From: Desulfurellaceae bacterium
GTDB lineage: Bacteria; Desulfobacterota; Binatia; Bin18
Direction of reading: 5' to 3'
Assembly: GCA_021296095.1 (NCBI GenBank)
Contig: JAGWBB010000021.1
Location: 1,107-57,841, forward strand
Length of the DNA: 56,735 nucleotides
The notes under the pieces: model-generated
Databases searched by the model: none
Told to the model about the DNA's origin: nothing
The model's input: the letters and a program-made list of their open reading frames with translations, nothing else
Part shown: in pieces, positions 24,826 to 34,006 of the stretch
How the letters are laid out: every line of letters starts with the position of its first letter
Position numbering within the stretch: position 1 is the stretch's first letter
Made by a program: the position numbers and the translations under genes

Positions 24826-25040
24826 AGCTGACCTATTACCCTGATACGGACTCCCTCTACATTGACCTTTCTGAGCAACCGAGTACGGACAGTCAAGAGG
24901 TTGCCGAAGGGCTCGTGCTCGATTACGACGCCAGTGGAAACCTCGTCGGAATCGATATCGACAATGCCAGCCAGAAAGTCCAACTCAAGGAGCTGACGCT
25001 CAGCAGGTTACCGACCGAGAGCCAGACGATCACGGCCTGA
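24822..25040 (+). CDS. DUF2283 domain-containing protein
   Basis: A 72-residue protein with the DUF2283 pattern MKLTYYPDTDSLYIDLS, then VLDYDASGNLVGIDIDNAS. The family is small, soluble and uncharacterised, and often sits in two-gene cassettes with toxin-like partners. The start overlaps the stop of the preceding short frame by ATGA, so translation is coupled. The next gene starts three bases after its stop. Confidence 0.85.
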   Translation: MKLTYYPDTDSLYIDLSEQPSTDSQEVAEGLVLDYDASGNLVGIDIDNASQKVQLKELTLSRLPTESQTITA

Positions 25041-25043
25041 AGG

Positions 25044-25547
25044 GTGAAGCGTTTCGTTCTTATCTGCGTCCTTGTCCTGTCCGCCATCCTGCTGAACTGG
25101 GCGGTGCTGGCTCTGTTCGGACAGCACAGCGCCGACCGGGCCGAGCACAGTCTGGTCGGGATTCTCCTCCTCATGGGCTATGTCGCCCTGCGCGCCAAGA
25201 GCCGCGCCGTCGGCATCTTTTTCACCGCGCTCATCCCGTGCTACCTCGGCACGGTCTTTCCGGACTGGGATATTCGACTGTTGGGTATTGGCGGCCATCG
25301 TAATCCCCTCTTCCACAGCAGCCTGTCTTTCTTCGTGCTGGCTCTATTGCTCGGACGCCGAGCCGGCTTCCTGGCCACCCTGGTCGCCGGTTATGGGGTG
25401 GGCCTGGCAAGCCACCTGTGGTGGGATGTGGTCTACTATGGCGATGTCCGCTGGCTGCCCGGCGGGACCCTCGACCGCCTATGGCTGGGCGTGCATGGCC
25501 TGCTGTGCCTGACCACCCCAGGCGGCCTCAAGGCCACTTTCGATTAA
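25044..25547 (+). CDS. YdjM-like membrane-bound metal-dependent hydrolase family protein
   Basis: A 167-residue membrane protein with about four hydrophobic segments. FPDWDI followed by GGHRNPLFHSSLSFF and later SHLWWDVV gives the Asp-x-Asp, His-Arg and His-Ser/His clusters of the YdjM/DUF457 family (predicted metal-dependent membrane hydrolases). It starts with GTG at 25044, three bases after the DUF2283 stop, with GAAGGGTG nearby, so it may be translationally coupled. Its substrate is unknown, possibly a lipid or envelope component. Confidence 0.65.
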   Translation: MKRFVLICVLVLSAILLNWAVLALFGQHSADRAEHSLVGILLLMGYVALRAKSRAVGIFFTALIPCYLGTVFPDWDIRLLGIGGHRNPLFHSSLSFFVLALLLGRRAGFLATLVAGYGVGLASHLWWDVVYYGDVRWLPGGTLDRLWLGVHGLLCLTTPGGLKATFD

Positions 25548-25654
25548 ACCCTGCTTCACATTGAGCGGCCCGATTCGGGCTCGCTCGCGCGGCTGGTAAA
25601 AGCAAAGGACGCGTTGTAAGACAGAGGCAGGACAGCACTATGAAGGAGGGGAAT

Positions 25655-27010
25655 ATGCCACAGGTATACACCAACGCCCGGCTGATTGACGGCCTGGCGG
25701 ATCAACCGCAGGAAGGCGTGTCCATCGTTGTCGATGGCGAGCGCATCAGCCAGATCACCGGAAGTGAAGCGCCGGCGCCGGCCGGCGCCGAGGTCATTGA
25801 CCTGACGGGCAAGACGGTCGTGCCGGGCCTGATCGACACCCACGTCCACGCCACCCTGTTGGACAGCGAATCGCTGCCGCTGTTTCTGGCCGCCGGCGTG
25901 ACCACCGCCCGGGATGTGGGCGGCAAGCTGGAGAAGGTCACCCAGCTGCGGGAAGACCTAAAGACCGGCACCAAACTCGGCCCGCGCCTGTTCGTCCTCG
26001 GCCCGCTGCTCGACGGAGTGGACCAGAGCATGGACTATAACGGCGAGTTGGGCGAAATGCTCGACAGCGTGCCCTCGGTGGAAGCCGTACCCCAAAAAAT
26101 CGGCGAGCTGCTCAAGGCCGGGGTGGATGGGGTCAAGCTGTACTTCACCCTGCCGCCCGACACGGCCAAGGCGATCATTCGCTTTGTCGATAAGCGCGTG
26201 CCGGTCACCGGCCACCTGGGCTACAGCCACTCGCTTGACCTCATCAACGCGGGCATTGACGGCCTGGAGCATATGTGGATCTCGCCCTACAACGAGTTCT
26301 GCGCCCTGGACATGCAGTTCGGTCCGGGTGCGTCGATGATGGACCCCGGTTTCTGGACCCAGATCACCGCTGGCTGGGAAGAGGCCGACCTGGAGGGCGA
26401 GGGCGCCAAGACCTGGTTCGGCGCCATGGTCGACAAGCAGGTCAACATGGGCACCACGCTCGACCTGTTGTGGCTGGCAAAATTCGGCACCCAAGCCGCC
26501 CTCAAAGACCCCGACCGCCGCTATATTCCGCCTATGGCTCTGGGACGCCAGCGAGCCATGGCCTCGCGCATTGGCGAGCGACCCGACTGGGATATTCACC
26601 CCGGCATCTTTGACCCGGCAAAGTGCGTCAAAGCGCTGGAGAAGCACCAGGAAGCGACCCGCATCCTGCACGAGTCCGGGGGGCTGGTGGTTGGCGGCAC
26701 CGACTGTGGCGGCCTGCCCTACCCGCCGCCGGGCTTTGCCCTGCTGCGCGAGATTGAGCTGTTGTCCGAAGCGCTTGGCGCCATGGACGCGATCAAGGCC
26801 GTGACCTCGGTTGCCGCCCGCTATCTGCGCCAGCAGGACAACGTCGGCAGTGTGGCGGCGGGCCGCTATGCGGATTTCTCGATTCTCGACGGCGACCCGC
26901 TCCGCGACGTGCGGGAGCTGCGCAGTACGACCACGGTCGTGCGCGGCGGGGTGCGCTACGATCCGGCCGAGTTGCTGGAACAGGTCCCACACTCTGAGGT
27001 CGTCAGCTAG
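25655..27010 (+). CDS. Imidazolonepropionase-like amidohydrolase (COG1228)
   Basis: A 451-residue amidohydrolase. HVH is at residues 63-65, a Lys in GVKLYF near 160 is the likely carbamylated metal bridge, further His residues are at GHLGYSH (about 187) and LEHMW (about 204), and the catalytic Asp is in GGTDCGG near 350. The C-terminal GSVAAGRYADFSILDGDPL closes the small beta domain. AAGGAGGGGAAT precedes the ATG at 25655, preferred over an in-frame ATG five codons earlier that overlaps the ribosome-binding site. It may hydrolyse a cyclic amide, a lactone or a dipeptide. It is unrelated in detail to the four D-aminoacylase-like proteins of this window. Confidence 0.85.
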   Translation: MPQVYTNARLIDGLADQPQEGVSIVVDGERISQITGSEAPAPAGAEVIDLTGKTVVPGLIDTHVHATLLDSESLPLFLAAGVTTARDVGGKLEKVTQLREDLKTGTKLGPRLFVLGPLLDGVDQSMDYNGELGEMLDSVPSVEAVPQKIGELLKAGVDGVKLYFTLPPDTAKAIIRFVDKRVPVTGHLGYSHSLDLINAGIDGLEHMWISPYNEFCALDMQFGPGASMMDPGFWTQITAGWEEADLEGEGAKTWFGAMVDKQVNMGTTLDLLWLAKFGTQAALKDPDRRYIPPMALGRQRAMASRIGERPDWDIHPGIFDPAKCVKALEKHQEATRILHESGGLVVGGTDCGGLPYPPPGFALLREIELLSEALGAMDAIKAVTSVAARYLRQQDNVGSVAAGRYADFSILDGDPLRDVRELRSTTTVVRGGVRYDPAELLEQVPHSEVVS

Positions 27011-27027
27011 CGGGTGTTCTACCCTAC

Positions 27028-27068
27028 GGCTGGGCGGGGGGGCTTGTTGGATGACGCTCCGCCCAGCC
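27028..27068. terminator. Stem-loop after the amidohydrolase gene
   Basis: A 10-bp perfect inverted repeat (GGCTGGGCGG with its complement) flanks a 21-nt loop 18 bp after the stop codon. No T-run follows, so it may protect the 3' end or only weakly terminate. Confidence 0.4.
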
Positions 27069-27158
27069 AGCCTGCTCATCGGCAATGCACGACCCGGGCC
27101 TCATTCCGCGTGCGGCCGGCGTCTTGCCATCGGTCAGGTCCGGCGCTAAGAGGAAGCG

Positions 27159-28448
27159 ATGGACCAACACCGCTTCAACCAAGGGCTGGCCGCCTTCCTG
27201 ACCGCTTCCCCGACGCCCTTCCACGCCGTCGAGCAGATGGCCGCCGGCCTGTCACAGGCCGGCTTTGAGCGCCTGGCCGAGGCCGACGCCTGGTCGCTAC
27301 GACCCGCCGGACGCTATTTCATTACCCGCAATGACTCGTCGATCATCGCCTGGACCATGCCGGTCGAGGGCTCACCGGCCGAACGCGGCTTTCGGATGGT
27401 CGGAGCGCATACCGACTCGCCGTGTCTGAAGGTCAAACCCCAGCCCGAGCTACACCGCCACGGCTATGTCCAGCTCGGGGTCGAGGTCTACGGCGGGGTG
27501 TTGCTCAACCCGTGGTTTGATCGCGACCTGTCGCTGGCCGGGCGGGTCAGCTATCTGAACCAGCACGGCCGACTCGCCCACCGCCTGCTCAATTTCTCAC
27601 ACGCCGTGGCGGTCATTCCCAGCCTGGCCATTCATCTCGACCGCCAGGCCAACACCAGCCGCTCGATCAACGCCCAGACCTATCTGCCGCCCATCCTCGG
27701 GCAGACCGAGGAAAAACCGGAGCTGAAACCCCTCCTCCAGCGCCGGCTTGAGGCCGACGGCGCTGCGGATGTCGCCCAGGTGCTGGACTACGAGTTGTTT
27801 TTCTATCCGACCCAAGGCCCGGAATTCATCGGCCTGGAACAGGAGTTCATCGCCTCGGCCCGGCTCGACAACCTGCTGAGCTGTTTTATCGGTCTCCAGG
27901 CCCTGACCGAGGCCGAGCCCGAGCAGGCCGCCCTGCTGGTGGCCAACGATCATGAAGAGGTCGGCAGCACCTCGGCGGCCGGGGCGCGCGGGCCGATGCT
28001 CAGGCAGATGCTGGAGCGCGTCGTGCCCGACCCCCAGCAGCGCGGGCGGGCGCTGTCGCGCTCGGTGCTGATTTCGGCCGATAACGCCCACGGCCTGCAC
28101 CCCAACTTCTCCGACCGCCACGACGACAACCACGGCCCGCTGCTCAACCACGGTCCGGTCATCAAGCTGAACGCCAACCAGCACTACGCCAGCAACAGCG
28201 AGACCAGCGCCATCTTTCGCAAACTGGCGGCCGAGGAAGACAGCCCGGTGCAAGCCTTCGTGGTCCGCAGCGACATGGCCTGCGGCAGCACGATCGGACC
28301 GCTGACCGCAGCCGAGATCGGCGTGCGGACGATTGACGTCGGCGTGCCGCAGTGGGCCATGCACTCTATTCGTGAGGTGGCCGGAACGCGGGACGCCTTC
28401 ACGCTGAGCCGTATCCTGCGCCGCTTCTTCAGGACCGCCGAACTGTAA
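27159..28448 (+). CDS. apeB: M18 family aminopeptidase (aspartyl aminopeptidase type)
   Basis: A 429-residue cytoplasmic zinc peptidase of standard M18 length. GAHTDSPCLKVKP carries the first metal His and Asp, NDHEEVGSTSAAGARG the catalytic Glu and the metal Glu, SADNAHGLHPNF and RSDMACGSTIGP are further family blocks, and VGVPQWAMHSIRE holds the last metal His. It removes acidic or neutral N-terminal residues from peptides. AAGAGGAAGCG precedes the ATG. All active-site blocks are intact. It is 148 bp downstream of the imidazolonepropionase-like gene and may be expressed alone. Confidence 0.92.
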   Translation: MDQHRFNQGLAAFLTASPTPFHAVEQMAAGLSQAGFERLAEADAWSLRPAGRYFITRNDSSIIAWTMPVEGSPAERGFRMVGAHTDSPCLKVKPQPELHRHGYVQLGVEVYGGVLLNPWFDRDLSLAGRVSYLNQHGRLAHRLLNFSHAVAVIPSLAIHLDRQANTSRSINAQTYLPPILGQTEEKPELKPLLQRRLEADGAADVAQVLDYELFFYPTQGPEFIGLEQEFIASARLDNLLSCFIGLQALTEAEPEQAALLVANDHEEVGSTSAAGARGPMLRQMLERVVPDPQQRGRALSRSVLISADNAHGLHPNFSDRHDDNHGPLLNHGPVIKLNANQHYASNSETSAIFRKLAAEEDSPVQAFVVRSDMACGSTIGPLTAAEIGVRTIDVGVPQWAMHSIREVAGTRDAFTLSRILRRFFRTAEL

Positions 28449-28507
28449 ATGACCAAGGATGAATGCCGAATGATGAACGGCATGACAAGAAGGGAGAGCA
28501 CCGCCAC

Positions 28508-29317
28508 ATGTTAGACCAAGCGCTCGATTTTCGCGCAGAGAGCGATGTCTTCTTTGCGCTGCTCGACAGCCTTGAAGAACACGACTGGAGCCGCACGACC
28601 CAGTTCAAGGACTGGACCATCAACGACGTGCTGGCCCATATCCATCTCGGCAACTATCTGGCCGATCTCTCGCTGCAAGACAGCCGGGCCTTCCTCGACT
28701 TTATCCGGGCCTTCGGTCGGACGGGCAAAAAAGGCGCCAGCCGCCTGGCCGCCACCCACGAGTGGCTGGACGGTCTGTGCAACCGAGCCCTGTTGCAGCG
28801 CTGGCGGGAGTTCTACACCGCAATGGCGGACCGCTTTGCCGACGCCGACCCCAAGCTGCGGGTCAAATGGGTCGGCCCGGATATGAGCGTGCGCTCAAGC
28901 ATCAGCGCCCGCCTGATGGAGACCTGGGCGCACGCCCAGGCTGTGTACGATGTGCTGGGCAAACAGCGCAGCGCGACCGACCGCCTCAAAAACGTCGCCG
29001 TGATCGGCATCAATACCTTTGGCTGGACCTTTCGCAACCGGGACCTGCCCGTTCCTGCCGATCCACCCTATGTCCGGCTCGACGCACCCTCGGGCGAGGT
29101 GTGGGAGTGGAACCCGCCCCAGGACGAGAACGCGGTTCGAGGCCAGGCGCTTGAGTTCTGTCAGGTCGTGACCCAGGTGCGCAATATCGCCGATACCAGC
29201 CTTCAGGTACGCGGCGACACGGCGCAGTCCTGGATGTCGATCGCCCAGTGTTTTGCCGGACCGCCGGAAAACCCGCCGGCGCCGGGAACCCGGTTTCGAC
29301 AGGTGGGGCATCCTTAG
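28508..29317 (+). CDS. TIGR03084-like metal-binding protein (mycothiol maleylpyruvate isomerase/DinB fold)
   Basis: A 269-residue four-helix-bundle protein. The signature is LLDSLEEHDWSRTTQFKDWTINDVLAHIHLGNY in the first 50 residues and METWAHAQAVYDVLG in the middle; His in AHIHLGN and in WAHAQ are the expected metal ligands. The C-terminal part (VRLDAPSGEVWEWNP to GDTAQSWMSIAQCFAGPPENPPAPGTR) fits the TIGR03084 family. These proteins may act as thiol-dependent isomerases or transferases. GGGAGAGC precedes the ATG. The short upstream sequence (28449-28490) contains GAATGCCGAATGATGAAC, similar to the CATTCATCGTTCAG repeats near 48042. Confidence 0.8.
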   Translation: MLDQALDFRAESDVFFALLDSLEEHDWSRTTQFKDWTINDVLAHIHLGNYLADLSLQDSRAFLDFIRAFGRTGKKGASRLAATHEWLDGLCNRALLQRWREFYTAMADRFADADPKLRVKWVGPDMSVRSSISARLMETWAHAQAVYDVLGKQRSATDRLKNVAVIGINTFGWTFRNRDLPVPADPPYVRLDAPSGEVWEWNPPQDENAVRGQALEFCQVVTQVRNIADTSLQVRGDTAQSWMSIAQCFAGPPENPPAPGTRFRQVGHP

Positions 29318-29369
29318 ATAGCGCTCGCCTCAGCCCGCGGGAAAGCCGCATGGGTTCCGGGGAGAAGCA

Positions 29370-31652
29370 ATGTTCACCTGGCAGCCGTTTCGCCTCAGCC
29401 TCTTGGGCCTCTTGTCGGCCGGCGTTGCCGGACTCCTCCTCACCAGCTGTTCCGAATCCGACGAGTCCGGCCATCCTGCTCTGGCCGAAGCCGTTCAGCT
29501 GTTTGAGCAAGCCCGGGCGGCCGAACGCACCAGCTTTGTCACCGCCGCCCAGCTGTACCGGGCCGCGCTGCACAAAGCGCGCAGTGTCCACCCGGCTTCG
29601 CCCTCCGCCCGTCGCCCGACCCGACCCATCGCCGATCCTGTTCTTATCGGTCCCTACACCCTCGGCGCCTTACAGAATGCGGTCATTCCCAGTGTCACGG
29701 CCAAGGCTGAGGCTGAACGCAGTCCCCTGGCCTGCGCCCTGTTCCTGGCCCAGCGACTCCCCGAGACGGTCCACAGGGCGCAAATTCTCGAACAGATCGG
29801 GCTGGCCTATCTGGAACTCGACCAGGACGACCGGGCGGCACGGGCGACTCAGCTGATCGGCGACAGTCCGCACGGGGCGAATATGTTGGAGCGTCTGGCG
29901 CGCAGAGCCATACGCGCCGGCCGCTCCGAGCAGGGCCTGCGGTTTGCCCGGCAAATCGTCACGACTCACGCCCTGTTCGGAGTAGAGCTTTTAACCGACA
30001 TCGCGCTTCAGCATGTCAGGCGTGGTCGGTACGCGGACGCCCTCAAAGTCGCCCACGGGGCAGGGAGAGCGTCGTCGAGCGCCTGGGTGATGAGCGAGAT
30101 CGCCAGCAGGCTGACCCACCCCGGCCAACAGGCGACAGCACTAGCGATGCTGGACCAGGCCGCCCAGCTGGCCCAGCGGGTTTCTCATCCTCCTCTCAAA
30201 AGTCTGGTGTTGGGACAGATAGGACATGCCTATGTCCGCCTGGGCCACAGCGACCGCGCCCTCCAGACTGCCCTGAACCTGCAAGAGTTGCGGCATCGGA
30301 TCACTCTCCTGGTCGCGATCACTCAGGCCGCAGTTGAGGCCGGTGAGCCCGAGCGCGTTTCCGGTCTGATCCAGCATCTGCAAGCGAGCCATGAGCAGCC
30401 TTTCCTCATCGCCCGAGCCCTGACCGAGATTGCCGAGAAACATCTCGAATTGGGCCTGGCTGAGCCGGCCCGGGACGTGTTATCGACAGCCCAACACGTC
30501 GCCGCGGCAATCGACGAGCAATCGCAGCGGGCACGTATTATCGGACGCATTGCCCTGGGCCACCTCGAAGCCGGCCAGACGGACACGGCTCACGCGCTGG
30601 TAGACACGATTCAAGACCCTGGGCAACGCCTCGATGCCAGGGTCCAGCTGGCGCTCGGTCAGGTTGAGGCTGGAGACGTTGAAGCGGCGCGTCGGACCGC
30701 ACAAACGATGACCGACCAGATTCGTCGGGCCGAAATCGAGGAAAGCATTGTGCTCAGCTATCTGAATCGGGGGGAGCTGCAACAGGCGCGTCAGCTGGCC
30801 CAAGCAATCCGAGCGCCAGGCCAGCGGGCAGAGGCTTTGGCACACCTTGCCCGCAGCTATCTTGAATTCGGGCAAATCGCGCCCGCCCTCCACCTCGCCG
30901 AACTGTTGAGCGGCCAGCCCCAGCGGGATGAGGTCGTCGGACGTGTCGTCCGCGCCTACCTCGACGAGGATGCCGGCCAACAGGCGCTCCGGCAGGCCAG
31001 GACGATACAAGACCCGCGCCTGAAGGCTCAGGCTTTTTCCCGCATTGCCCGGAGTCAGGCCAGGGCGGGTGAGTTCGCCGCAGCGCTCCGGATTGCTGAA
31101 GCCATGACCGATCAGGCGCGTCAGGCCGAGGTCGTGGCCCAGATTGGGCTGGAGTATTTCAGAGCCGGTCGGACCGACCACGGCGTGAGTCTGATCCGAT
31201 CCCTTCAGGATTCACAGCCCAGAGCGAGCGCCCTGGGACAGCTCGCGCGCTATTACGCACGGGCCGGTGAGAGCCAGGCAGCGGTGCAGCTTGTGATGGC
31301 CATCAGGCTGCCAAGCCAGCGCGAAGCCGCGCTACGGATGGTGGCCGAAGTCCACCACCAGGCTGGTCGGTACGACCAGGCGGTCGGTGTCATACAGCGT
31401 ATGCAGGCGGCACCGGAAAAAGCGGAACTCCTGGCCAAAGTCGCCGCCGACTATACAAAACAGGGGGCGCAAGAAAAAGCTGCCTCCCTAACCGTCCAGG
31501 CGCTCAGCATAGCCAAAACACGCACCAACCCCGCCTCACAAGCCCACACCCTGGCGGCCGTCGGCCTGTGGCAGGCCAAAGCTGAGCAGCGTTTGGGGAC
31601 GCAAGCCCAGGCCATACTGCACGACATGATCGCTGAGGCGGTGTTACGCTGA
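29370..31652 (+). CDS. Lipoprotein with about 18-20 TPR/HEAT-like helical repeats
   Basis: A 760-residue protein with a signal peptide ending in the lipobox LLTSC (Cys at about residue 27), so it is anchored to a membrane in the envelope. From about residue 110 to the end it consists of 33-36-residue helical repeats with the consensus A-x2-A-x2-I-x-D-P-x2-R-A-x3-I-A-x3-Y-x3-G-x5-A (for example RAEALAHLARSYLEFGQIAPAL). This resembles tandem TPR or Sel1-like units suited to protein binding. No catalytic motif is visible. It converges with the secreted protease gene at 31762-33900; whether they work together is unknown. GGGGAGAAGCA precedes the ATG. Confidence 0.7.
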   Translation: MFTWQPFRLSLLGLLSAGVAGLLLTSCSESDESGHPALAEAVQLFEQARAAERTSFVTAAQLYRAALHKARSVHPASPSARRPTRPIADPVLIGPYTLGALQNAVIPSVTAKAEAERSPLACALFLAQRLPETVHRAQILEQIGLAYLELDQDDRAARATQLIGDSPHGANMLERLARRAIRAGRSEQGLRFARQIVTTHALFGVELLTDIALQHVRRGRYADALKVAHGAGRASSSAWVMSEIASRLTHPGQQATALAMLDQAAQLAQRVSHPPLKSLVLGQIGHAYVRLGHSDRALQTALNLQELRHRITLLVAITQAAVEAGEPERVSGLIQHLQASHEQPFLIARALTEIAEKHLELGLAEPARDVLSTAQHVAAAIDEQSQRARIIGRIALGHLEAGQTDTAHALVDTIQDPGQRLDARVQLALGQVEAGDVEAARRTAQTMTDQIRRAEIEESIVLSYLNRGELQQARQLAQAIRAPGQRAEALAHLARSYLEFGQIAPALHLAELLSGQPQRDEVVGRVVRAYLDEDAGQQALRQARTIQDPRLKAQAFSRIARSQARAGEFAAALRIAEAMTDQARQAEVVAQIGLEYFRAGRTDHGVSLIRSLQDSQPRASALGQLARYYARAGESQAAVQLVMAIRLPSQREAALRMVAEVHHQAGRYDQAVGVIQRMQAAPEKAELLAKVAADYTKQGAQEKAASLTVQALSIAKTRTNPASQAHTLAAVGLWQAKAEQRLGTQAQAILHDMIAEAVLR

Positions 31653-31761
31653 CAACACCATCACCCGAGCCTGCTCCCTAGAGGCCTATGGGAACCGTTC
31701 CTCCGGCTGAGAGTCTATGTGAACCGCTGGGTTCCGGATAAGTCGCTGGGCCACCTTCACT

Positions 31762-33900
31762 TTACGGTGCCGGGGTAAAGCGCACGCTCAGTACATACGC
31801 TCCGCTCGCGTCCCCAAAGCCGTTCACCCGGATATAGTAGGTCCCGGCCGTGACCTGCCGCGCCAGCCGGAAATTGAGCCTGCTGCCCCCGTCGTCGTCC
31901 TCGCTGAGCCGCTGGCCGTCGGCGTCCAGCAGCTGCCCGACCGTATCCGTGTTGCCCGTCGTCTCGACCGTCAGGGTTCCGGCTCGGGTCACCTCGACCC
32001 GGAAATAGTCGATATCTCCCCCGTCCTCCAAGACCCCCGAGGTGGACGAGTTGAGCGCAACGCTGCTGGCTTGCTCAAGCGTTCCGGCGTGACCCTCTCC
32101 CGGTGTTCCTGTTCCAGCGAAGCGCACGACCAGCGTGTACGGTCCAGTAGCATTTTCAAAGCCGCTCACCCGGATATAGTAGATCCCGGCTGTGACCTGC
32201 CGCGCCAGCCGAAAATTGAGCCCGCTGCCCCCATCATCGTCCTCGCCGAGCCGCTGACCGTCGGCTCCCCGCAGCTGCCCGACCGTATCCGTGTCGCCCG
32301 TCGTCTCGACCGTCAGGGTTCCGGCTTGGGCCACCTCGACCCGGAAATAGTCGATATCTCCTCCATACTCCAGCGAGCGCGGGGTGGAGGACGCCGCGCC
32401 CACGCCGGTCGCTGCCTCACGCGTATTCCCATCCATATCCCCGTCGGGCTCCAGATGGTGGCGGATCAGGGGAAAGAAGCGGTCAAAACGACCATACACA
32501 ACGCTGGCCCCGCACTCCATGTCCGTAGGACTGCCCGATAAGACGCCCCGCAGCTGTCCGTGCGCGTCAAACAGGCCGGCCCCGCTGCTGCCCGGTTCGA
32601 CCGTGCCCTGCGACCAGATCACCTCAACAGTCCGAACCTCCTGTAGCTCGGGACCGAGATAGATATTTCTGAAATCTACCGTCAGCCCGGCACTGTATTT
32701 CTTGAGGTCGGCCGCAGGGTGATGCACCCCATACACCTCGGAGGGATGGGTGAGAGGCGTCTCATCCCAGCTCACATACTCGCGCTCACCCGGCGGGGCG
32801 CGCCTGAGTCTCAGCAGGCTCGAGTCCGACTCGGGGTGCGTCGCCAGCAGGTCGGCTCCACCGGTCAGCTGGGTGACTGTCGTTGGATCGTTCCCCTCAC
32901 AGATTTCGCTTTCGCTGTCGCTTGTGCGCTCGATTGCGCGCTCAAAGTCCCAATAGGTGACCAGCGTCCGGGCGACGGACTGGGTCTCGATACAGTGATG
33001 GGCGGTGAGGAAATACGGAATGGAAGACGTGTCGTCCTTATCCTCCAGCAGGGTGCCCGTACAGGCGGCGGTATAGCCATCCTCGGTCGTAAAAATCATT
33101 TTGGCGGTTGCGCCTGCCTGAGGGTCCACCGGCGGGTCTGCACACTGGATATCAATGTGCTCACACGAAGCGCGACCAATATCGACCAGACGCTGCGGCT
33201 GGTAGCGCGGCACGGAAGAGACCTGGTCAGAGACCGGATGAGAGACCAGATGAGAGACCTGGTCCACATACAGCGAGAAAGTAGACAGGGCTTGGGACGA
33301 CGGCAGGCTGATTTCCATTCCGACGGTCTCACCCGCAATGACGGGAGACCAGACCGGCAGGTCGGGCAGCTCCAGATCCTCAGCCGACCCGGTATCCTGG
33401 TCAGTACCCTGGTCAGTATCTTGGGACGTGAAATTCTGCCGGGTCACGGGCTCGAAGTGCTGATCGGGGTCAGCCGGATTGAAGAAGCGCAGTGTGGCGT
33501 CGGGGCCTAAGATGGCAGACACGGCCACCCGCAGTGCCCAGGCGCTGGGGGACGTGACCCTGACCGCGCTGACCAGAGTCCCATCGCTGCGTGTGACCCA
33601 CTCCAGCCGAGGCGCCAGAGCGTCCTGATAGGCGATCGGGATCTCCCGGCCAAAGCCGACTTGCAGCGGGCCGGTCGTGTCCCTCAGCGCCCACTCCACC
33701 TGCTCGGCGGCGGTCACCGCCGGCAGGCTAATACTGAGTGCGGTGGGGGTTGTGGCCTCAGCCGTGGCCGCAGCTGCTCTGAACGCGCCCTCAGCACGAC
33801 CGCCTTGGGTCTGGCCCACGGCAGAAAAACCGAGCACCAGCACGAAGGCGAGCAGCGCGGGTCTGCAGCGAGAGCCCAGAGTGCGAGCATAACTCATCAT
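31762..33900 (-). CDS. Secreted trypsin-like serine protease with two C-terminal PPC domains
   Basis: A 712-residue protein with a signal peptide (LLAFVLVLGFSAVGQTQG). After a beta-rich N-terminal region of about 230 residues comes an S1-type domain: His near 300 in LTAHHCIE, Asp near 358 in SDSSLLRL and Ser near 437 in EPGSSGAGLFD. Residues about 500-710 are two pre-peptidase C-terminal domains (GDIDYFRVEVAQAGTLTVET). The DNA of the two PPC copies (about 31814-32023 and 32156-32364) is nearly identical, showing a recent internal duplication. PPC domains usually aid secretion and are cleaved off. Two tandem ATGs (33900, 33897) follow AAGGATT; a longer frame begins at 33984. Extracellular or periplasmic. 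Confidence 0.85.
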   Translation of the reverse strand: MMSYARTLGSRCRPALLAFVLVLGFSAVGQTQGGRAEGAFRAAAATAEATTPTALSISLPAVTAAEQVEWALRDTTGPLQVGFGREIPIAYQDALAPRLEWVTRSDGTLVSAVRVTSPSAWALRVAVSAILGPDATLRFFNPADPDQHFEPVTRQNFTSQDTDQGTDQDTGSAEDLELPDLPVWSPVIAGETVGMEISLPSSQALSTFSLYVDQVSHLVSHPVSDQVSSVPRYQPQRLVDIGRASCEHIDIQCADPPVDPQAGATAKMIFTTEDGYTAACTGTLLEDKDDTSSIPYFLTAHHCIETQSVARTLVTYWDFERAIERTSDSESEICEGNDPTTVTQLTGGADLLATHPESDSSLLRLRRAPPGEREYVSWDETPLTHPSEVYGVHHPAADLKKYSAGLTVDFRNIYLGPELQEVRTVEVIWSQGTVEPGSSGAGLFDAHGQLRGVLSGSPTDMECGASVVYGRFDRFFPLIRHHLEPDGDMDGNTREAATGVGAASSTPRSLEYGGDIDYFRVEVAQAGTLTVETTGDTDTVGQLRGADGQRLGEDDDGGSGLNFRLARQVTAGIYYIRVSGFENATGPYTLVVRFAGTGTPGEGHAGTLEQASSVALNSSTSGVLEDGGDIDYFRVEVTRAGTLTVETTGNTDTVGQLLDADGQRLSEDDDGGSRLNFRLARQVTAGTYYIRVNGFGDASGAYVLSVRFTPAP

Positions 33901-34006
33901 GGGTAACGAATCCTTGTCCGTGTTCTTCCCGACCAGGCGTCCGGCGGGCAAGCACCGGGCAAGCACCGGGAAGGAAAGCAACAAGATACTTGATTGGGAG
34001 GACGCG

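Noticed and set aside
31653-31761. Possible terminator or repeat between the convergent lipoprotein and protease genes
   Set aside because: Two loosely similar CTATG-N-GAACCG segments occur, but no stable stem with a T-run is visible.
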